This document shows positions 35,044 through 44,857 of a DNA stretch of 64,000 bases, piece after piece. Under the pieces are notes generated by a model. That model worked only from the letters and a program-made list of their open reading frames with translations. It made no database searches and was not told the origin of the DNA. The stretch's first letter is position 1. Each line of letters begins with the position of its first letter. Source of the stretch: Gammaproteobacteria bacterium 45_16_T64 (lineage in GTDB: Bacteria > Pseudomonadota > Gammaproteobacteria > Pseudomonadales > Ketobacteraceae); NCBI GenBank assembly GCA_002162955.1, contig MABD01000041.1, positions 1 through 64,000 on the forward strand, written 5' to 3'. Made by a program: the position numbers and the translations under genes.

Positions 35044-35523
35044 TTGAGAAACGTGCTCATTTTCGGAAACTCAAGCTCGGGCAAATCAACGTTAGCCAAA
35101 AAGCTTCACAAGGAACATGGTTTAGCGCATCTTGATTTGGATCTATTGGCGTGGCTACCCACGACACCGCCCACACGAAAGCCATTGGAAGAATCCAGGG
35201 TGGAGATTGAAGCGTTCATCAGCAGTAACGCTCTGTGGGTTATTGAAGGTTGTTATGCCGACTTGCTTGAGTTCGCCGCGCCAGCATCAGAAGAAATCAT
35301 CTTTATGAATCTTCCCATCGATACTTGTCTAGATAACGCCAAGCGTCGACCATGGGAGCCCCATAAGTACCCTTCGAAAGAAGCACAAGATGCCAACCTG
35401 GATATGTTGCTTAAATGGATTTCACAATATGAAGAAAGAACAGATAGTTTTTCAAAAACAATGCATCAACAATTTTTTGATCGCTATCAAAAATCTAAGG
35501 CGATGATTAATCACAACCCCTGA
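35044..35523 (+). CDS. P-loop kinase-like ATP-binding protein (FlaR/topology-modulation type)
   Basis: A small P-loop NTPase with Walker A GNSSSGKST right at the N-terminus (RNVLIFGNSSSGKSTLAKKL), an HLDLDLL segment and WVIEGCYADLLEFAAPASEEIIFMNLPIDTCLDNAKRRPW, the layout of adenylate-kinase-like proteins such as FlaR. I chose TTG at 35044 because AGGA lies eight bases upstream and it gives the usual N-terminus; ATG at 34987 and GTG at 34948 would add 19 or 32 unlikely residues. Substrate unknown. Confidence 0.7.
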   Translation: MRNVLIFGNSSSGKSTLAKKLHKEHGLAHLDLDLLAWLPTTPPTRKPLEESRVEIEAFISSNALWVIEGCYADLLEFAAPASEEIIFMNLPIDTCLDNAKRRPWEPHKYPSKEAQDANLDMLLKWISQYEERTDSFSKTMHQQFFDRYQKSKAMINHNP

Positions 35524-35535
35524 TAGCATTAGTCT

Positions 35536-35582
35536 GTGAGTGCTATCGCCCAACAAGCTCAACAACAGGCGATAACACTCAC
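35536..35582. terminator. Hairpin between convergent genes
   Basis: A 15-bp stem with one mismatch (35536-35550 with 35568-35582) and a 17-base loop lies between two convergent genes. There is no T-run on either side, so bidirectional termination is plausible but unproven. Confidence 0.6.
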
Positions 35583-35593
35583 GTATATAAACG

Positions 35594-37210
35594 CTACTTC
35601 GAATAGTAATCCTGATACGTATCACGTAGCTCGCGCTTTAACAGTTTGCCGGTGGCGGTATGAGGTAGCTCTTCTACAAACAATACATCATCTGGCATCC
35701 ACCACTTAACAATTTTGTCTTCCAAGTAACCTGTCATGTCCTCTTTGGTCATGGAGGCGCCTTCTTTCACAATCACCAACAGTAATGGACGTTCATCCCA
35801 CTTAGGATGAGCGATACCAATCACGGCGCATTCTGCGACATTTTCATGACCCACGGCGATGTTTTCTACATCAATAGAGCTGATCCATTCTCCACCGGAC
35901 TTGATCACGTCTTTCGCACGATCAACGATATTCATATAACCTTGTTCATCAATCGTGGCCACATCACCCGTATCAAACCATTTACCCGTCCAATCGGATT
36001 GGTCTTCATGTTTATAATAGCTACTGGCAACCCACGGACCGCTCACTTGTAAACGACCAAAGGCTTTGCCATCTTTTGCCAGTTCGTTGTCATTATCATC
36101 AACAATACGAATCTCAATACCGTATACAGGGCGTCCTTGCTTCGCTTGTAATTCATAGCGCTCTTCTAGAGACAAACTAGCCATGTAGGAGTTTCTAGCA
36201 TTCACTGTTCCTAATGGTGACAACTCAGTCATACCCCAGGCGTGAATCACAAAAGCATCATGCTTTTCTTGGAACGCTTTTATCATAGACATCGGTGCCG
36301 CCGCGCCACCGACCACAACGTCTTGTACCGAAGTCATAGTTAATGATTCTTTCTCACAATACTGTAGCAAACCCAACCATACGGTAGGCACACCCAACAG
36401 TAATTCTACATTTTCACCATCAATCAACTCATACAATGAGCCGCCATCCATACCCGCGCCGGGCAACACCAACGTCGCCCCCGCAGCAGTTGCGGCATAA
36501 GGCACACCCCATGCATTTACATGAAACATCGGCACAACCGGTAAGATAATTGATTGGTTACTAACACCTAACGCATCGTTGGTCATGGATGCCAACGCAT
36601 GAATAACCGTTGACCGATGGCTGTATAAAACACCTTTGGGGTTTCCGGTGGTACCGGAGGTATAACACAATGTGGCGGCAAGGTTCTCATCAAAAGATGG
36701 CCATTCGTAATCACTGCTTGCGGCTTCTATCAGTTCTTCATAACACAACAGATCCAGTGAGGATTCTGGCATGCTGTCTTTGTCCACCATTAACACGATA
36801 TGTTTGAGCAGTGGCAACTTATCTTTAACGGCTTCTATCAACGGAATAAATTGAATATCTAAAAAAAGTACTTCGTCTTCTGCGTGATTTAAAATATAGA
36901 TTATTTGCTCAGGGAATAAGCGAGGGTTCACAGTATGTAATACCGCACCACTACCTGACACACCAAAATACAATTCAAAATGACGATGGGTATTCCACGC
37001 TAAAGTGGCCACACGGTCTTGCTGCTTTACTCCCAAAGTCGCCAGCATATTCGCCGCCTGCCGAGATCGTTTACCTGCATCTGCGTAGGTATAGCGGAAT
37101 ATTCCACCTTCGGGTTTGCGACTCACAATTTCTGCATGCTGGTGTACATTTTCTGCATGAGTGAGAATCGAGGAAATTGAAAGCTGACTGTCCATCATTA
37201 AACCGTGCAT
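35594..37210 (-). CDS. Acyl-CoA synthetase (AMP-binding ligase)
   Basis: Activates fatty or related acids to acyl-CoA through an acyl-AMP intermediate. The ATP loop YTSGTTGNPKGV, A5 motif AWGMTELSPLG, A7 region WFDTGDVATID, DRAKDVIKSGGEWIS and the C-terminal Lys in TATGKLLKR are all present. About 538 residues from the ATG at 37210 (GGAG six bases upstream); the frame could start at a TTG at 37222. The alkyl/medium-to-long-chain substrate is inferred. The TetR gene lies upstream on the same strand, and an operon with it is possible. Confidence 0.92.
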   Translation of the reverse strand: MHGLMMDSQLSISSILTHAENVHQHAEIVSRKPEGGIFRYTYADAGKRSRQAANMLATLGVKQQDRVATLAWNTHRHFELYFGVSGSGAVLHTVNPRLFPEQIIYILNHAEDEVLFLDIQFIPLIEAVKDKLPLLKHIVLMVDKDSMPESSLDLLCYEELIEAASSDYEWPSFDENLAATLCYTSGTTGNPKGVLYSHRSTVIHALASMTNDALGVSNQSIILPVVPMFHVNAWGVPYAATAAGATLVLPGAGMDGGSLYELIDGENVELLLGVPTVWLGLLQYCEKESLTMTSVQDVVVGGAAAPMSMIKAFQEKHDAFVIHAWGMTELSPLGTVNARNSYMASLSLEERYELQAKQGRPVYGIEIRIVDDNDNELAKDGKAFGRLQVSGPWVASSYYKHEDQSDWTGKWFDTGDVATIDEQGYMNIVDRAKDVIKSGGEWISSIDVENIAVGHENVAECAVIGIAHPKWDERPLLLVIVKEGASMTKEDMTGYLEDKIVKWWMPDDVLFVEELPHTATGKLLKRELRDTYQDYYSK

Positions 37211-37339
37211 TACGTTCTCCAAATAGGGTCAAAGTATATTGTTATTAGCAATTACAGTAGGCATGTAAAGGTTGTTATTTTTATACCAATTTATTACCGA
37301 TGAAACCACCTCATCAGGCAATGAAATTTCACAGAGGAT

Positions 37340-37367
37340 TTTATCCGAATACTTTTATCCGAATACT
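37340..37367. repeat. 14-bp tandem duplication at a stop codon
   Basis: The 14-base unit tttatccgaatact occurs twice in direct succession (37340-37353 and 37354-37367). The right copy contains the stop codon of the TetR gene; the left copy lies just downstream of it. This looks like replication slippage with no coding effect. Confidence 0.8.
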
Positions 37368-38071
37368 TTTTGTTCTTTAAAATAGTCCTGCCAGAATTCG
37401 ATGTTTATTTGATCAAGACTGGGGGCTTCGTTGGTTAAACCACCCGTAACGTAATCTACATGGGATAACATCAAATCCATATCGTTGGCAAATCGAATAT
37501 CGCCCAACGGGGTGTTTGCCATAAGGTCGATCGTCGCTAAACCTGTGATCATCGCCATAAGACCGTGCATCAATTGATAACGAAGGTGCTTATCCAACTT
37601 ACTAGGCAGTGCCTTTTTCATCAATTGATAAATACGCTCCATATTGCTGTGCAGATAATCGTTATACATCTCTTGGTATTCTGGCGTGGAGTCCACCATC
37701 ATTTTTGCAAACAATTTGATGGTATTTTTACCGTGACTTTCAGTGGCATTAATAATAAAAAACGGCAGATAGGAGGTGAGTACTATCTCAGCAACACTAA
37801 TATCCTCATTGGCAGAACGCTCTTCAACTCGAGTAATAAGGTCTTCAAAAACCGGGTCCAATGTCTCACTGAGCATAGCAAAAATAGCTTCCAATATACC
37901 CAATTTACTGCCGAAGTGATAATGCACTGCCGACTTATTCTTGGTGCCCGCGGCGGTATTTATCGCCCGCATAGACACCGCTTCAATACCCTTCTCCGCA
38001 AAAAGTCGAATCGCGACATGCAGCAGCCGTTCTCTAATATCGGCTTTAATATCAATTAGTTGGGTTTCCAA
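37355..38071 (-). CDS. TetR-family transcriptional regulator
   Basis: A 238-residue regulator with an N-terminal TetR helix-turn-helix (HVAIRLFAEKGIEAVSMRAINTAAG...SAVHYHFGSKLGILEAIF). It is divergent from the FadB-like gene and upstream of the acyl-CoA synthetase, so it probably controls fatty-acid degradation like FadR/PsrA-type TetR proteins, with acyl-CoA as ligand (inference). A palindrome with half-sites TTAAGTC lies in the divergent region. Confidence 0.9.
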   Translation of the reverse strand: METQLIDIKADIRERLLHVAIRLFAEKGIEAVSMRAINTAAGTKNKSAVHYHFGSKLGILEAIFAMLSETLDPVFEDLITRVEERSANEDISVAEIVLTSYLPFFIINATESHGKNTIKLFAKMMVDSTPEYQEMYNDYLHSNMERIYQLMKKALPSKLDKHLRYQLMHGLMAMITGLATIDLMANTPLGDIRFANDMDLMLSHVDYVTGGLTNEAPSLDQINIEFWQDYFKEQKVFG

Positions 38072-38121
38072 GTCAGGTTCCTTTTTGGTTCATTGGAAAC
38101 AAGGTTCTCTCAGCTGACGGG

Positions 38122-38177
38122 TTAAGTCAACAGATTTACCCTAAGCCTACCGACTTGCTTTAAGTCGCTTGACTTAA
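38122..38177. promoter_or_regulatory. Candidate operator for the TetR regulator
   Basis: A perfect palindrome TTAAGTC-GCTT-GACTTAA (38160-38177) and an extra direct half-site TTAAGTC at 38122-38128, 38 bp away, lie between the TetR gene and the FadB-like gene. Position and form suit a TetR operator. Confidence 0.45.
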
Positions 38178-38307
38178 TTGCAACCCAGTGATTAACTGGC
38201 AACTCCGCTATTAACATATGATCACCACAATACGCTATTCCTATGATGCGATAGCAAGGCTTACGACGCCGTGTCGCTTCAACATGACATAAAAAGGAAA
38301 AACCAGG

Positions 38308-40446
38308 ATGAATCACGCCACTGACAGCGCCGTTGTTAACTATGAAGTCCGCGATAATATTGCCATTATCTCGTTGAATTCACCGCCTGTGAATGGTTTG
38401 GGATTACCGTTACGACAGGGCATTCAACAGTATTTTTATGCTGCGTCTGAAGACCCAACGGTGAAGGCTATCGTGATTGCATCCTCCGGAAAGTTATTTT
38501 GTGGTGGCGCGGACATTACGGAGTTTTCTGGAAAACTTGCCAATGCCACTCCCGCCCTCCCCGCGTTATTACGAGAATTGGAGGAAAGTCAAAAACCCAT
38601 TATTGCCACCATCAACGGCATGGCATTAGGGGGGGGATTAGAATTAGCCCTTGCCTGTGATTATCGTATCGCCCTTTTCTCTGCCAAGATGGGTTTACCG
38701 GAAGTTAATCTCGGCATTCTTCCTGGTGCTGGTGGCACCCAGCGCTTACCGCGACTAGCGGGGGTCGAAACAGCCACCCAAATGATTGTGTCTGGTGCTC
38801 CGGTCGATGCAAACACTGCGCTAGCATCCGGTTTTATTGATTGTATCCATGATGAGTCGTCATCTTTTCTAGACGCCGCAATATCCTACGCCAGAGAATT
38901 ACTAGCATCTAACGCCCCGGTAAAAAGTTGCGCTGAGCTATCTGTCGACACATCCTCATTACCCGAACACTTCTTTACCGATTTTCGACAGAGTATCGCA
39001 CGTCGCACGCGAGGGTTTTATGCACCGGAACAATGTATTCAATGCATTGAAGGGGCCTGTAAATTACCCCTCGATAAAGGCCTTGCTTTAGAAACTCAAT
39101 TATTTTCCAAATGCATGACCTCCCCCCAAGCCCGAGCGCAACAACATTTATTTTTCGCCGAACGGGCCGCAACTAAGATTCCTGGTGTGTCATCGAAAAC
39201 ACTACCAAGAACAATATCGTCGGTTGCGATTATTGGTGCTGGTACCATGGGCGGTGGCATTGCAATGAACTTTGCTAACGTGGGTATTCCTGTGATCTTG
39301 TTAGAACTCAAACAAGATGCCTTGGAACGCGGCCTGAATACCATCCGCACCAACTACGACATTAGCGTTAAGCGCAACAAGATAACTCAGCCACAACTTG
39401 AACAGCGCATGGCATTAATTCAAGGCACACTGACCTATAACAGCCTTGCCGGCTGTGATTTGGTCATCGAAGCGGTATTCGAAAATATGGATATCAAAAA
39501 ACAGGTATTTGCACAGCTCGACGCTGTCTGCAAGCCTGGCGCTATCCTCGCCTCTAATACGTCGACCCTTGATGTCAATGAAATTGCCGCAAGCACCAGC
39601 CGACCGCAAGATGTGATCGGGTTGCATTTCTTTAGTCCTGCGAATGTGATGCGCTTACTGGAAATCGTTCGTGGCGACAAGACGGCCGATGATGTCATTA
39701 TTAGTACCATCAAGATGGCGCAACGTATTCGCAAAGTACCAGTAGTATCCGGTGTGGGTTGGGGGTTTATTGGCAATCGCATTTTGGAACCTTATGGTCG
39801 AGAAGCTGCTCGCTTAATGTTGGAAGGCGCAAGTCCAGCACAAATCGATCGCGTGCTGTATGACTTTGGTTTAGCCATGGGTTTACCTAGCATGATCGAT
39901 CTCGCAGGTATTGATGTCGGTTACCTTACCCGTCAAGCCGACAGGGATATGTTCTATGGTAGGGACCCCGCTTATGCAGCAATCTGCGATAAACTGTACA
40001 CGCTCGAACGCTATGGTCAAAAAACTGGCCGTGGGTTTTATATATATGAAGGTAGGGATAAACAAGAAGACCCCGAAATCATGCCGTTAGCAAACGAGAT
40101 TGCACAAGAACATAATATTGAGGTACGAGAAATATCCGACAAGGAAATTCTCGAACGTACTATCTACATGCTCATTAATGAAGGGGCCAAAGTACTAGAA
40201 GAAGGCATCGCCTATCGCTCAAGTGACATCGATACCATTTATTGTAATGGCTACGGCTTTCCTGGCCATGTTGGCGGGCCAATGCATTACGCTGATGAAA
40301 TCGGCTTAGAGCATGTAGTAAACACTCTCAAGCAGTATCAAGAAACATTAGGCGATTATGGGAAAGAATGGTTTTCACCAGCACCATTATTAGAACGCTT
40401 GGTTGCAGAAGGTAAATCATTTAAGTCCCTGTCTACGGCATCATAG
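38308..40446 (+). CDS. FadB-like bifunctional enoyl-CoA hydratase/3-hydroxyacyl-CoA dehydrogenase
   Basis: A 712-residue multifunctional beta-oxidation enzyme. Residues about 1-190 are a crotonase domain (GKLFCGGADITEF, GMALGGGLELALACDYRIA, EVNLGILPGAGGTQRLPRL, with Glu catalytic residues). Residues about 295-480 form the NAD-binding domain (SVAIIGAGTMGGGIAMNFANVGIPV, ASNTSTLDVNEIAAS, GLHFFSPANVM). The remainder is the dehydrogenase C-terminal domain, which is duplicated as in FadB/FadJ and in the peroxisomal bifunctional enzyme. AGGA stands nine bases before the ATG. A thiolase partner (FadA) is not in the window. It is followed by an AraC gene after 10 bp. Confidence 0.93.
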   Translation: MNHATDSAVVNYEVRDNIAIISLNSPPVNGLGLPLRQGIQQYFYAASEDPTVKAIVIASSGKLFCGGADITEFSGKLANATPALPALLRELEESQKPIIATINGMALGGGLELALACDYRIALFSAKMGLPEVNLGILPGAGGTQRLPRLAGVETATQMIVSGAPVDANTALASGFIDCIHDESSSFLDAAISYARELLASNAPVKSCAELSVDTSSLPEHFFTDFRQSIARRTRGFYAPEQCIQCIEGACKLPLDKGLALETQLFSKCMTSPQARAQQHLFFAERAATKIPGVSSKTLPRTISSVAIIGAGTMGGGIAMNFANVGIPVILLELKQDALERGLNTIRTNYDISVKRNKITQPQLEQRMALIQGTLTYNSLAGCDLVIEAVFENMDIKKQVFAQLDAVCKPGAILASNTSTLDVNEIAASTSRPQDVIGLHFFSPANVMRLLEIVRGDKTADDVIISTIKMAQRIRKVPVVSGVGWGFIGNRILEPYGREAARLMLEGASPAQIDRVLYDFGLAMGLPSMIDLAGIDVGYLTRQADRDMFYGRDPAYAAICDKLYTLERYGQKTGRGFYIYEGRDKQEDPEIMPLANEIAQEHNIEVREISDKEILERTIYMLINEGAKVLEEGIAYRSSDIDTIYCNGYGFPGHVGGPMHYADEIGLEHVVNTLKQYQETLGDYGKEWFSPAPLLERLVAEGKSFKSLSTAS

Positions 40447-40456
40447 GGCTTGGCTG

Positions 40457-41503
40457 ATGGTAGAGACAACATTAGGTAGCATTGTTCCCATCATAGTGGC
40501 TAGTTTACGCAGCTATGGTGTGGAACCTCAACCATTGCTGGACCGGGCCGGTATTTCAGCGCGCAGTTTACAACAAGCCGATGCGCGCATATCCAGCAAC
40601 GATAGCAAACATTTATTGCAACTGGCGATTCAAGCAACAGGGGATTATAGCTTTGGATTAACCATGAAAAAGCACATCGATATTAATGCTTTTCAAACCC
40701 TAGGGCTCGCCGCCTCCATGAGTAACTCATTGCTGCATGGTATTGAAAAAATTGTGTGTTATCACCAAGTGATAAGCACAGCGCTAACCATCACGCTGAA
40801 CCAGTGTGGCGATGAGTATCACATCACCTATGCAAGCGCCTCTGCGGATCATCGACTTTCTCATGTGGCGTATGATTTTTCATTGTCTGCGTTTATCAGT
40901 TTTATTCAAGCAAGAACCAACGGACATTATCGACCAAAGCGCGCGGCAATATCCCACACCCCACCCGCACACTTATTAGCACGATATAAACACTATTTAA
41001 GTAACGATTTAATCATCGGTTCTCCTACAAACTATCTAGTACTCGATAAAGCCGAGGTTGACAAAGAATTGTTCCCAATAGCGTCTAGCATGATGCAGCC
41101 CACAGAAGAAATGCTTAAAACGCAGCTAGAAAAAGTGGTTCGCCTGCCGTTACAACAGGTTATTAGGAATCATATTCAAGAAACCCTATCACACGGCGAA
41201 CCTGATCCCGAAAAAACAGCGTCTCATGTCAATATGAGTTATCGCACAATGCAACGACGACTTGCAGAAGAAAATACAACGTACCGCAACATTCTGGATG
41301 AAACGCGTAAGTCACTGGCCACTGATCTTGTCACTACAAAAAAAATGCCCCTTATTGAAGTTGCATTTTTGCTGGGATTTTCTGATGCCAGTAGCTTTTC
41401 ACGTAGCTTTAAACGCTGGACCGGCACAACACCGGCCCGCTATCGGCAGGATTTTCAGTCTACGCGCCCATCGTACGTTGGAGAAATCGCGCACTCTCCT
41501 TGA
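40457..41503 (+). CDS. AraC-family transcriptional regulator
   Basis: An OruR-like AraC regulator of about 348 residues from the ATG at 40457 (AGGG eight bases upstream). The N-terminal ligand-binding domain is followed by a double helix-turn-helix (DPEKTASHVNMSYRTMQRRLAEEN and LIEVAFLLGFSDASSFSRSFKRWTGTTP). It follows the FadB-like gene by 10 bp, so probably belongs to the same transcript. Its 3' end overlaps the convergent esterase gene by 44 bp. Confidence 0.9.
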   Translation: MVETTLGSIVPIIVASLRSYGVEPQPLLDRAGISARSLQQADARISSNDSKHLLQLAIQATGDYSFGLTMKKHIDINAFQTLGLAASMSNSLLHGIEKIVCYHQVISTALTITLNQCGDEYHITYASASADHRLSHVAYDFSLSAFISFIQARTNGHYRPKRAAISHTPPAHLLARYKHYLSNDLIIGSPTNYLVLDKAEVDKELFPIASSMMQPTEEMLKTQLEKVVRLPLQQVIRNHIQETLSHGEPDPEKTASHVNMSYRTMQRRLAEENTTYRNILDETRKSLATDLVTTKKMPLIEVAFLLGFSDASSFSRSFKRWTGTTPARYRQDFQSTRPSYVGEIAHSP

Positions 41504-42461
41504 TGGCTTCAACACCATCTGGAATCCCCCCCGAAAAAGAAATAAACCCATGAATCATACCGTTATAACAGGTATGTGACGCAACCACGCCCGCAGCCTG
41601 CAACTTGTCGGCATACTGATAGCCTTCATCTCTCAAGACATCGTATCCAGCAGTAATCACTAATGCAGGGGGCAAGCCCGATAGGTCGGTCGCACGCAAT
41701 GGAGAGACATGAGGGTTCGTCGCTTGACTCGGGTCATCCAAATATTGTTCTAAAAACCAGCGCATAGTAGATGACGTTAAAAAATAGCCATCACCATAGT
41801 CTTTTCGGCTTTGTGTTTCGTTAGAACAATCAGTAACGGGGTACCACAGTAACTGTGCTGCCGGTGCCTGTAGACCTTCATCTCGACACCGTAAACATAG
41901 TACCGCCGCAAGATTGCCACCCGCACTATCTCCTCCGACCGCAATGTTATTCACATCGATACCCAGGCGCTCTGCATTGGCTTGTACCCATTGAAACGCC
42001 ATCATTGCGTCATTACCTGGCTCGGGGTATTTTGCCTCTGGCGCCAAACTATAACCGACAGAGATAATAATATAGCCCGATTCTGCTGCGAGATTTTGAC
42101 ACACTAGATCATGGGTATTAATACTCCCGATGACAAACCCGCCGCCATGAAAATACACCAATGCGGGGGACACCTCGGCCTTTGCTTTAGGGGTATAAAT
42201 GCGTACAGGGATGTCACTTTCTCTCACTTCCGCCGTTTTAGGGGCTATGATTTTAGGAACAACCTCGTCAGTAATAGAAAATAGATCACGGGCTGGCGGC
42301 TCAAAATAGTTACCACTGGTTTCTTCAATCTCCCGAATCTTTTGTGGAGGAAAAGATTCCAACGGTTTTTTCACTGCCACGGCATCGGCAATCATTTTCG
42401 CAACGGTCTGAACATTATCAGCCGCTTTCGCCGCTATGGTACGCTCTATTACATCTGACAT
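41460..42461 (-). CDS. HSL-family alpha/beta hydrolase (esterase)
   Basis: A 333-residue esterase of the hormone-sensitive-lipase type: the HGGGF oxyanion motif (105-109), GGDSAGGN with Ser179, a late Asp in ITAGYDVLRDEG and His in GMIHGFISF. Substrate unknown but probably a carboxylic ester of a medium-chain lipid. GGAG stands seven bases before the ATG. It lies downstream of an SDR and acyl-CoA dehydrogenase on the same strand, separated by 272 bp. Confidence 0.9.
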   Translation of the reverse strand: MSDVIERTIAAKAADNVQTVAKMIADAVAVKKPLESFPPQKIREIEETSGNYFEPPARDLFSITDEVVPKIIAPKTAEVRESDIPVRIYTPKAKAEVSPALVYFHGGGFVIGSINTHDLVCQNLAAESGYIIISVGYSLAPEAKYPEPGNDAMMAFQWVQANAERLGIDVNNIAVGGDSAGGNLAAVLCLRCRDEGLQAPAAQLLWYPVTDCSNETQSRKDYGDGYFLTSSTMRWFLEQYLDDPSQATNPHVSPLRATDLSGLPPALVITAGYDVLRDEGYQYADKLQAAGVVASHTCYNGMIHGFISFSGGIPDGVEAIKESARFLQRTMGA

Positions 42462-42733
42462 TAGGGATCTCCATCGGTGCGTTGACTCATCTACTGGCCA
42501 TTATCATGCCTATAAACCGATGCGAGTTTCCAGTGATTTTTTTGCGATAAGGGATTATGGCGAAGGAAGACTATTGAATGGCAGAAAAAGGGAAGAGAAC
42601 TCGTACCACCAATATTACTCTATAAACTAAGGACAAATGCTCATTACGCCATTCTAATTGAGATAGCGTTGCCAGCGCGAGCCATCCATACACGATTGGA
42701 CGACTAGCACTGACGGGGCTGCTAACCTCAATA

Positions 42734-43507
42734 TCAACGAGGCTGCATTCGAATCGCGCCATCTAAGCGCACACATTCACCGTTCATGTATTCATTTTCC
42801 GCAAGGAATACTGATAAGTGCGCAATCTCTTCAGGGCGACCTAAACGCTGAGGGTTAACAACACTCGACTCCAACGCTTGGTATACATTTTCTGGCAATG
42901 TATCGAACAGTGGTGTATGAATCAGACCAGGAACAATAGTATTCACTCGAATACCAAAGTTAGCCAAATCACGGGCCATCGGCAATGTCATCCCAACCAC
43001 ACCACCTTTAGTTGCACTATACGCAACCTGACCAACTTGGCCTTCATAGGCTGCAACTGACGCAGTATTGATAATAACACCACGACCACCGTTCTCATTG
43101 AATGGCTCATTCTTTGCCATTTGCTCAGACACAAGACGCGCAACATTAAAGGTACCAATAAGGTTAACCTCAATAACCGTTTTGTATTTATCAAGCGGGT
43201 GTGGGCCATCTTTACCTAGCGTTTTAATGCCTGCACCAATACCTGCATAGTTATTGCAAATATGTATAGCACCGAACTTCTCAACCACACCATTGATAGC
43301 CGTTGTTACTTGCTCTTCATCGGCAACATTGACATTAAAAAACGCAACATTATCTGCACCGAGGTCATTGATAATCGCCTCTGCTCGTTCTTGGTTCATG
43401 TCAAAAATTGCTACTTTTGCGCCTTTCTCAACATAAGCACGTACGGTGCCTTCACCTAGCCCAGATGCCCCACCGGTTACAATGGCAACTTTTCCTAAAA
43501 TATCCAT
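42734..43507 (-). CDS. SDR-family 3-hydroxyacyl-CoA dehydrogenase-like protein
   Basis: An SDR resembling 3-hydroxyacyl-CoA dehydrogenase type 2: cofactor motif TGGASGLGEGT, Asp in AIFDMN for NAD, NNYAGIG, a Ser in NTASVAAYEGQVGQV and YSATKGG, and the late LAENEYMNGECVRLDG. It would oxidise 3-hydroxyacyl-CoA or a steroid/alcohol. The ATG at 43507 has AAGAGA upstream; the longer frame to 43534 is unlikely. It lies 42 bp downstream of the acyl-CoA dehydrogenase gene on the same strand, a likely operon. Confidence 0.88.
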   Translation of the reverse strand: MDILGKVAIVTGGASGLGEGTVRAYVEKGAKVAIFDMNQERAEAIINDLGADNVAFFNVNVADEEQVTTAINGVVEKFGAIHICNNYAGIGAGIKTLGKDGPHPLDKYKTVIEVNLIGTFNVARLVSEQMAKNEPFNENGGRGVIINTASVAAYEGQVGQVAYSATKGGVVGMTLPMARDLANFGIRVNTIVPGLIHTPLFDTLPENVYQALESSVVNPQRLGRPEEIAHLSVFLAENEYMNGECVRLDGAIRMQPR

Positions 43508-43549
43508 AACACGTCTCTTCTTTTCAATTAACAATAATATCGCGCAATA

Positions 43550-44692
43550 TTACGCAAACAGTTCACGACCAATAATTAACTTCATCACTTCGCTAGTGCC
43601 GCCGTAAATACGTTGCACACGCGCATCGGCAAACGCTCTAGCCACGGGGTATTCCCACATGTAACCATAACCACCAAACAACTGTAAACACTGATCAACG
43701 ACACGACCTTGTAATTCCGTCGCGGCTAATTTTGCCTTTGATGCTGTCACTGTATCTAACTTTCCGTCAACATGTAATTCAATACATTTGTCAACGAAGA
43801 CACGCATTGCAGTAATCTCTGCGTCTAATCCTGCCAAGGTAAATTGGGTATTCTGGAATGTCGCAATAGGCTTTCCAAAGGCCTTACGCTCTTTCACATA
43901 GTCCACCGTCTGTTGTAAAACGCTTTCACAACTTGCCATCGCACCCACTGCGATACTCAATCGTTCCTGTGGTAACTCTTGCATCAAATAAATGAAACCA
44001 TGGCCTTCTTTACCCAGCAAATTTTCTTTTGGTACCCGTACATCTTGGAAGAAAAGCTCTGATGTATCCTGTGCTTTCAGACCAATTTTTTCGAGATTCT
44101 GCCCTTTTTCAAACCCTGGGGTGCCGGCATCAACCATCAGTAGACTAATACCCTTCGCTCCCGCCGCAGGATCTGTCTTACATACAACAATCACCACGTC
44201 AGCCTGCTGGCCATTGGTAATAAAGGTCTTCGATCCATTCAAAATGTATTCGTCACCATCCAAGACTGCGGTTGTCTTGATACCTTGTAGATCAGACCCA
44301 GTGCCCGGTTCTGTCATGGCAATCGCAGTGACAATTTCACCCGTTAAACAACGAGGGATGTATTTCTGAATCAGCTCAGCAGAGCCGTTATGAATGATAT
44401 AAGGGATGGATATATCGGAATGCAGTGTGAATCCTAGACCGCTTAGCCCTCGCTTAATACACTCTTCGCTAACGATCGTGTTATAGCGAAAGTCTACGCC
44501 TGAACCACCCAGCTCTTCCGGCACCGTAGGCCCCAAGATACCTAGCTCTCCCGCCTTGTTCCAAATCCCACGATCTACTTGGCCATCTTTTTCCCATTGG
44601 TCGTGATAAGGCACAGCCTCTGCCTCAAGGAACTTGCCAACACTGTCTCTGAACTGCTCATGCTCGGCTTCATATACCGTTCTTGGAATCAT
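43550..44692 (-). CDS. Acyl-CoA dehydrogenase
   Basis: A 380-residue acyl-CoA dehydrogenase starting at the ATG at 44692 (AGGAG seven bases upstream); the frame extends to 44824 but those 44 residues are not family-like. AMTEPGTGSDLQGIKT, YVKERKAFGKPI, CLQLFGGYGYMWEYPVARAFADARV and IYGGTSEVMKLIIGREL are present. It heads an operon with an SDR. An AraC gene is divergent from it across about 165 bp. Confidence 0.92.
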   Translation of the reverse strand: MIPRTVYEAEHEQFRDSVGKFLEAEAVPYHDQWEKDGQVDRGIWNKAGELGILGPTVPEELGGSGVDFRYNTIVSEECIKRGLSGLGFTLHSDISIPYIIHNGSAELIQKYIPRCLTGEIVTAIAMTEPGTGSDLQGIKTTAVLDGDEYILNGSKTFITNGQQADVVIVVCKTDPAAGAKGISLLMVDAGTPGFEKGQNLEKIGLKAQDTSELFFQDVRVPKENLLGKEGHGFIYLMQELPQERLSIAVGAMASCESVLQQTVDYVKERKAFGKPIATFQNTQFTLAGLDAEITAMRVFVDKCIELHVDGKLDTVTASKAKLAATELQGRVVDQCLQLFGGYGYMWEYPVARAFADARVQRIYGGTSEVMKLIIGRELFA

Positions 44693-44857
44693 AGTGTATC
44701 TCCTGTGATCTCTGGCTAATAAGGATAGAACAACCAGCGGGATTGTTAACTTGCCACAGTGTTGACGATTCCGCCAGATTGGACAATGACCTGACTTACC
44801 AGATGAATTAACATTAAGTGACATCTACTGTTCGACATATGGTCAATATTCCCAAAA

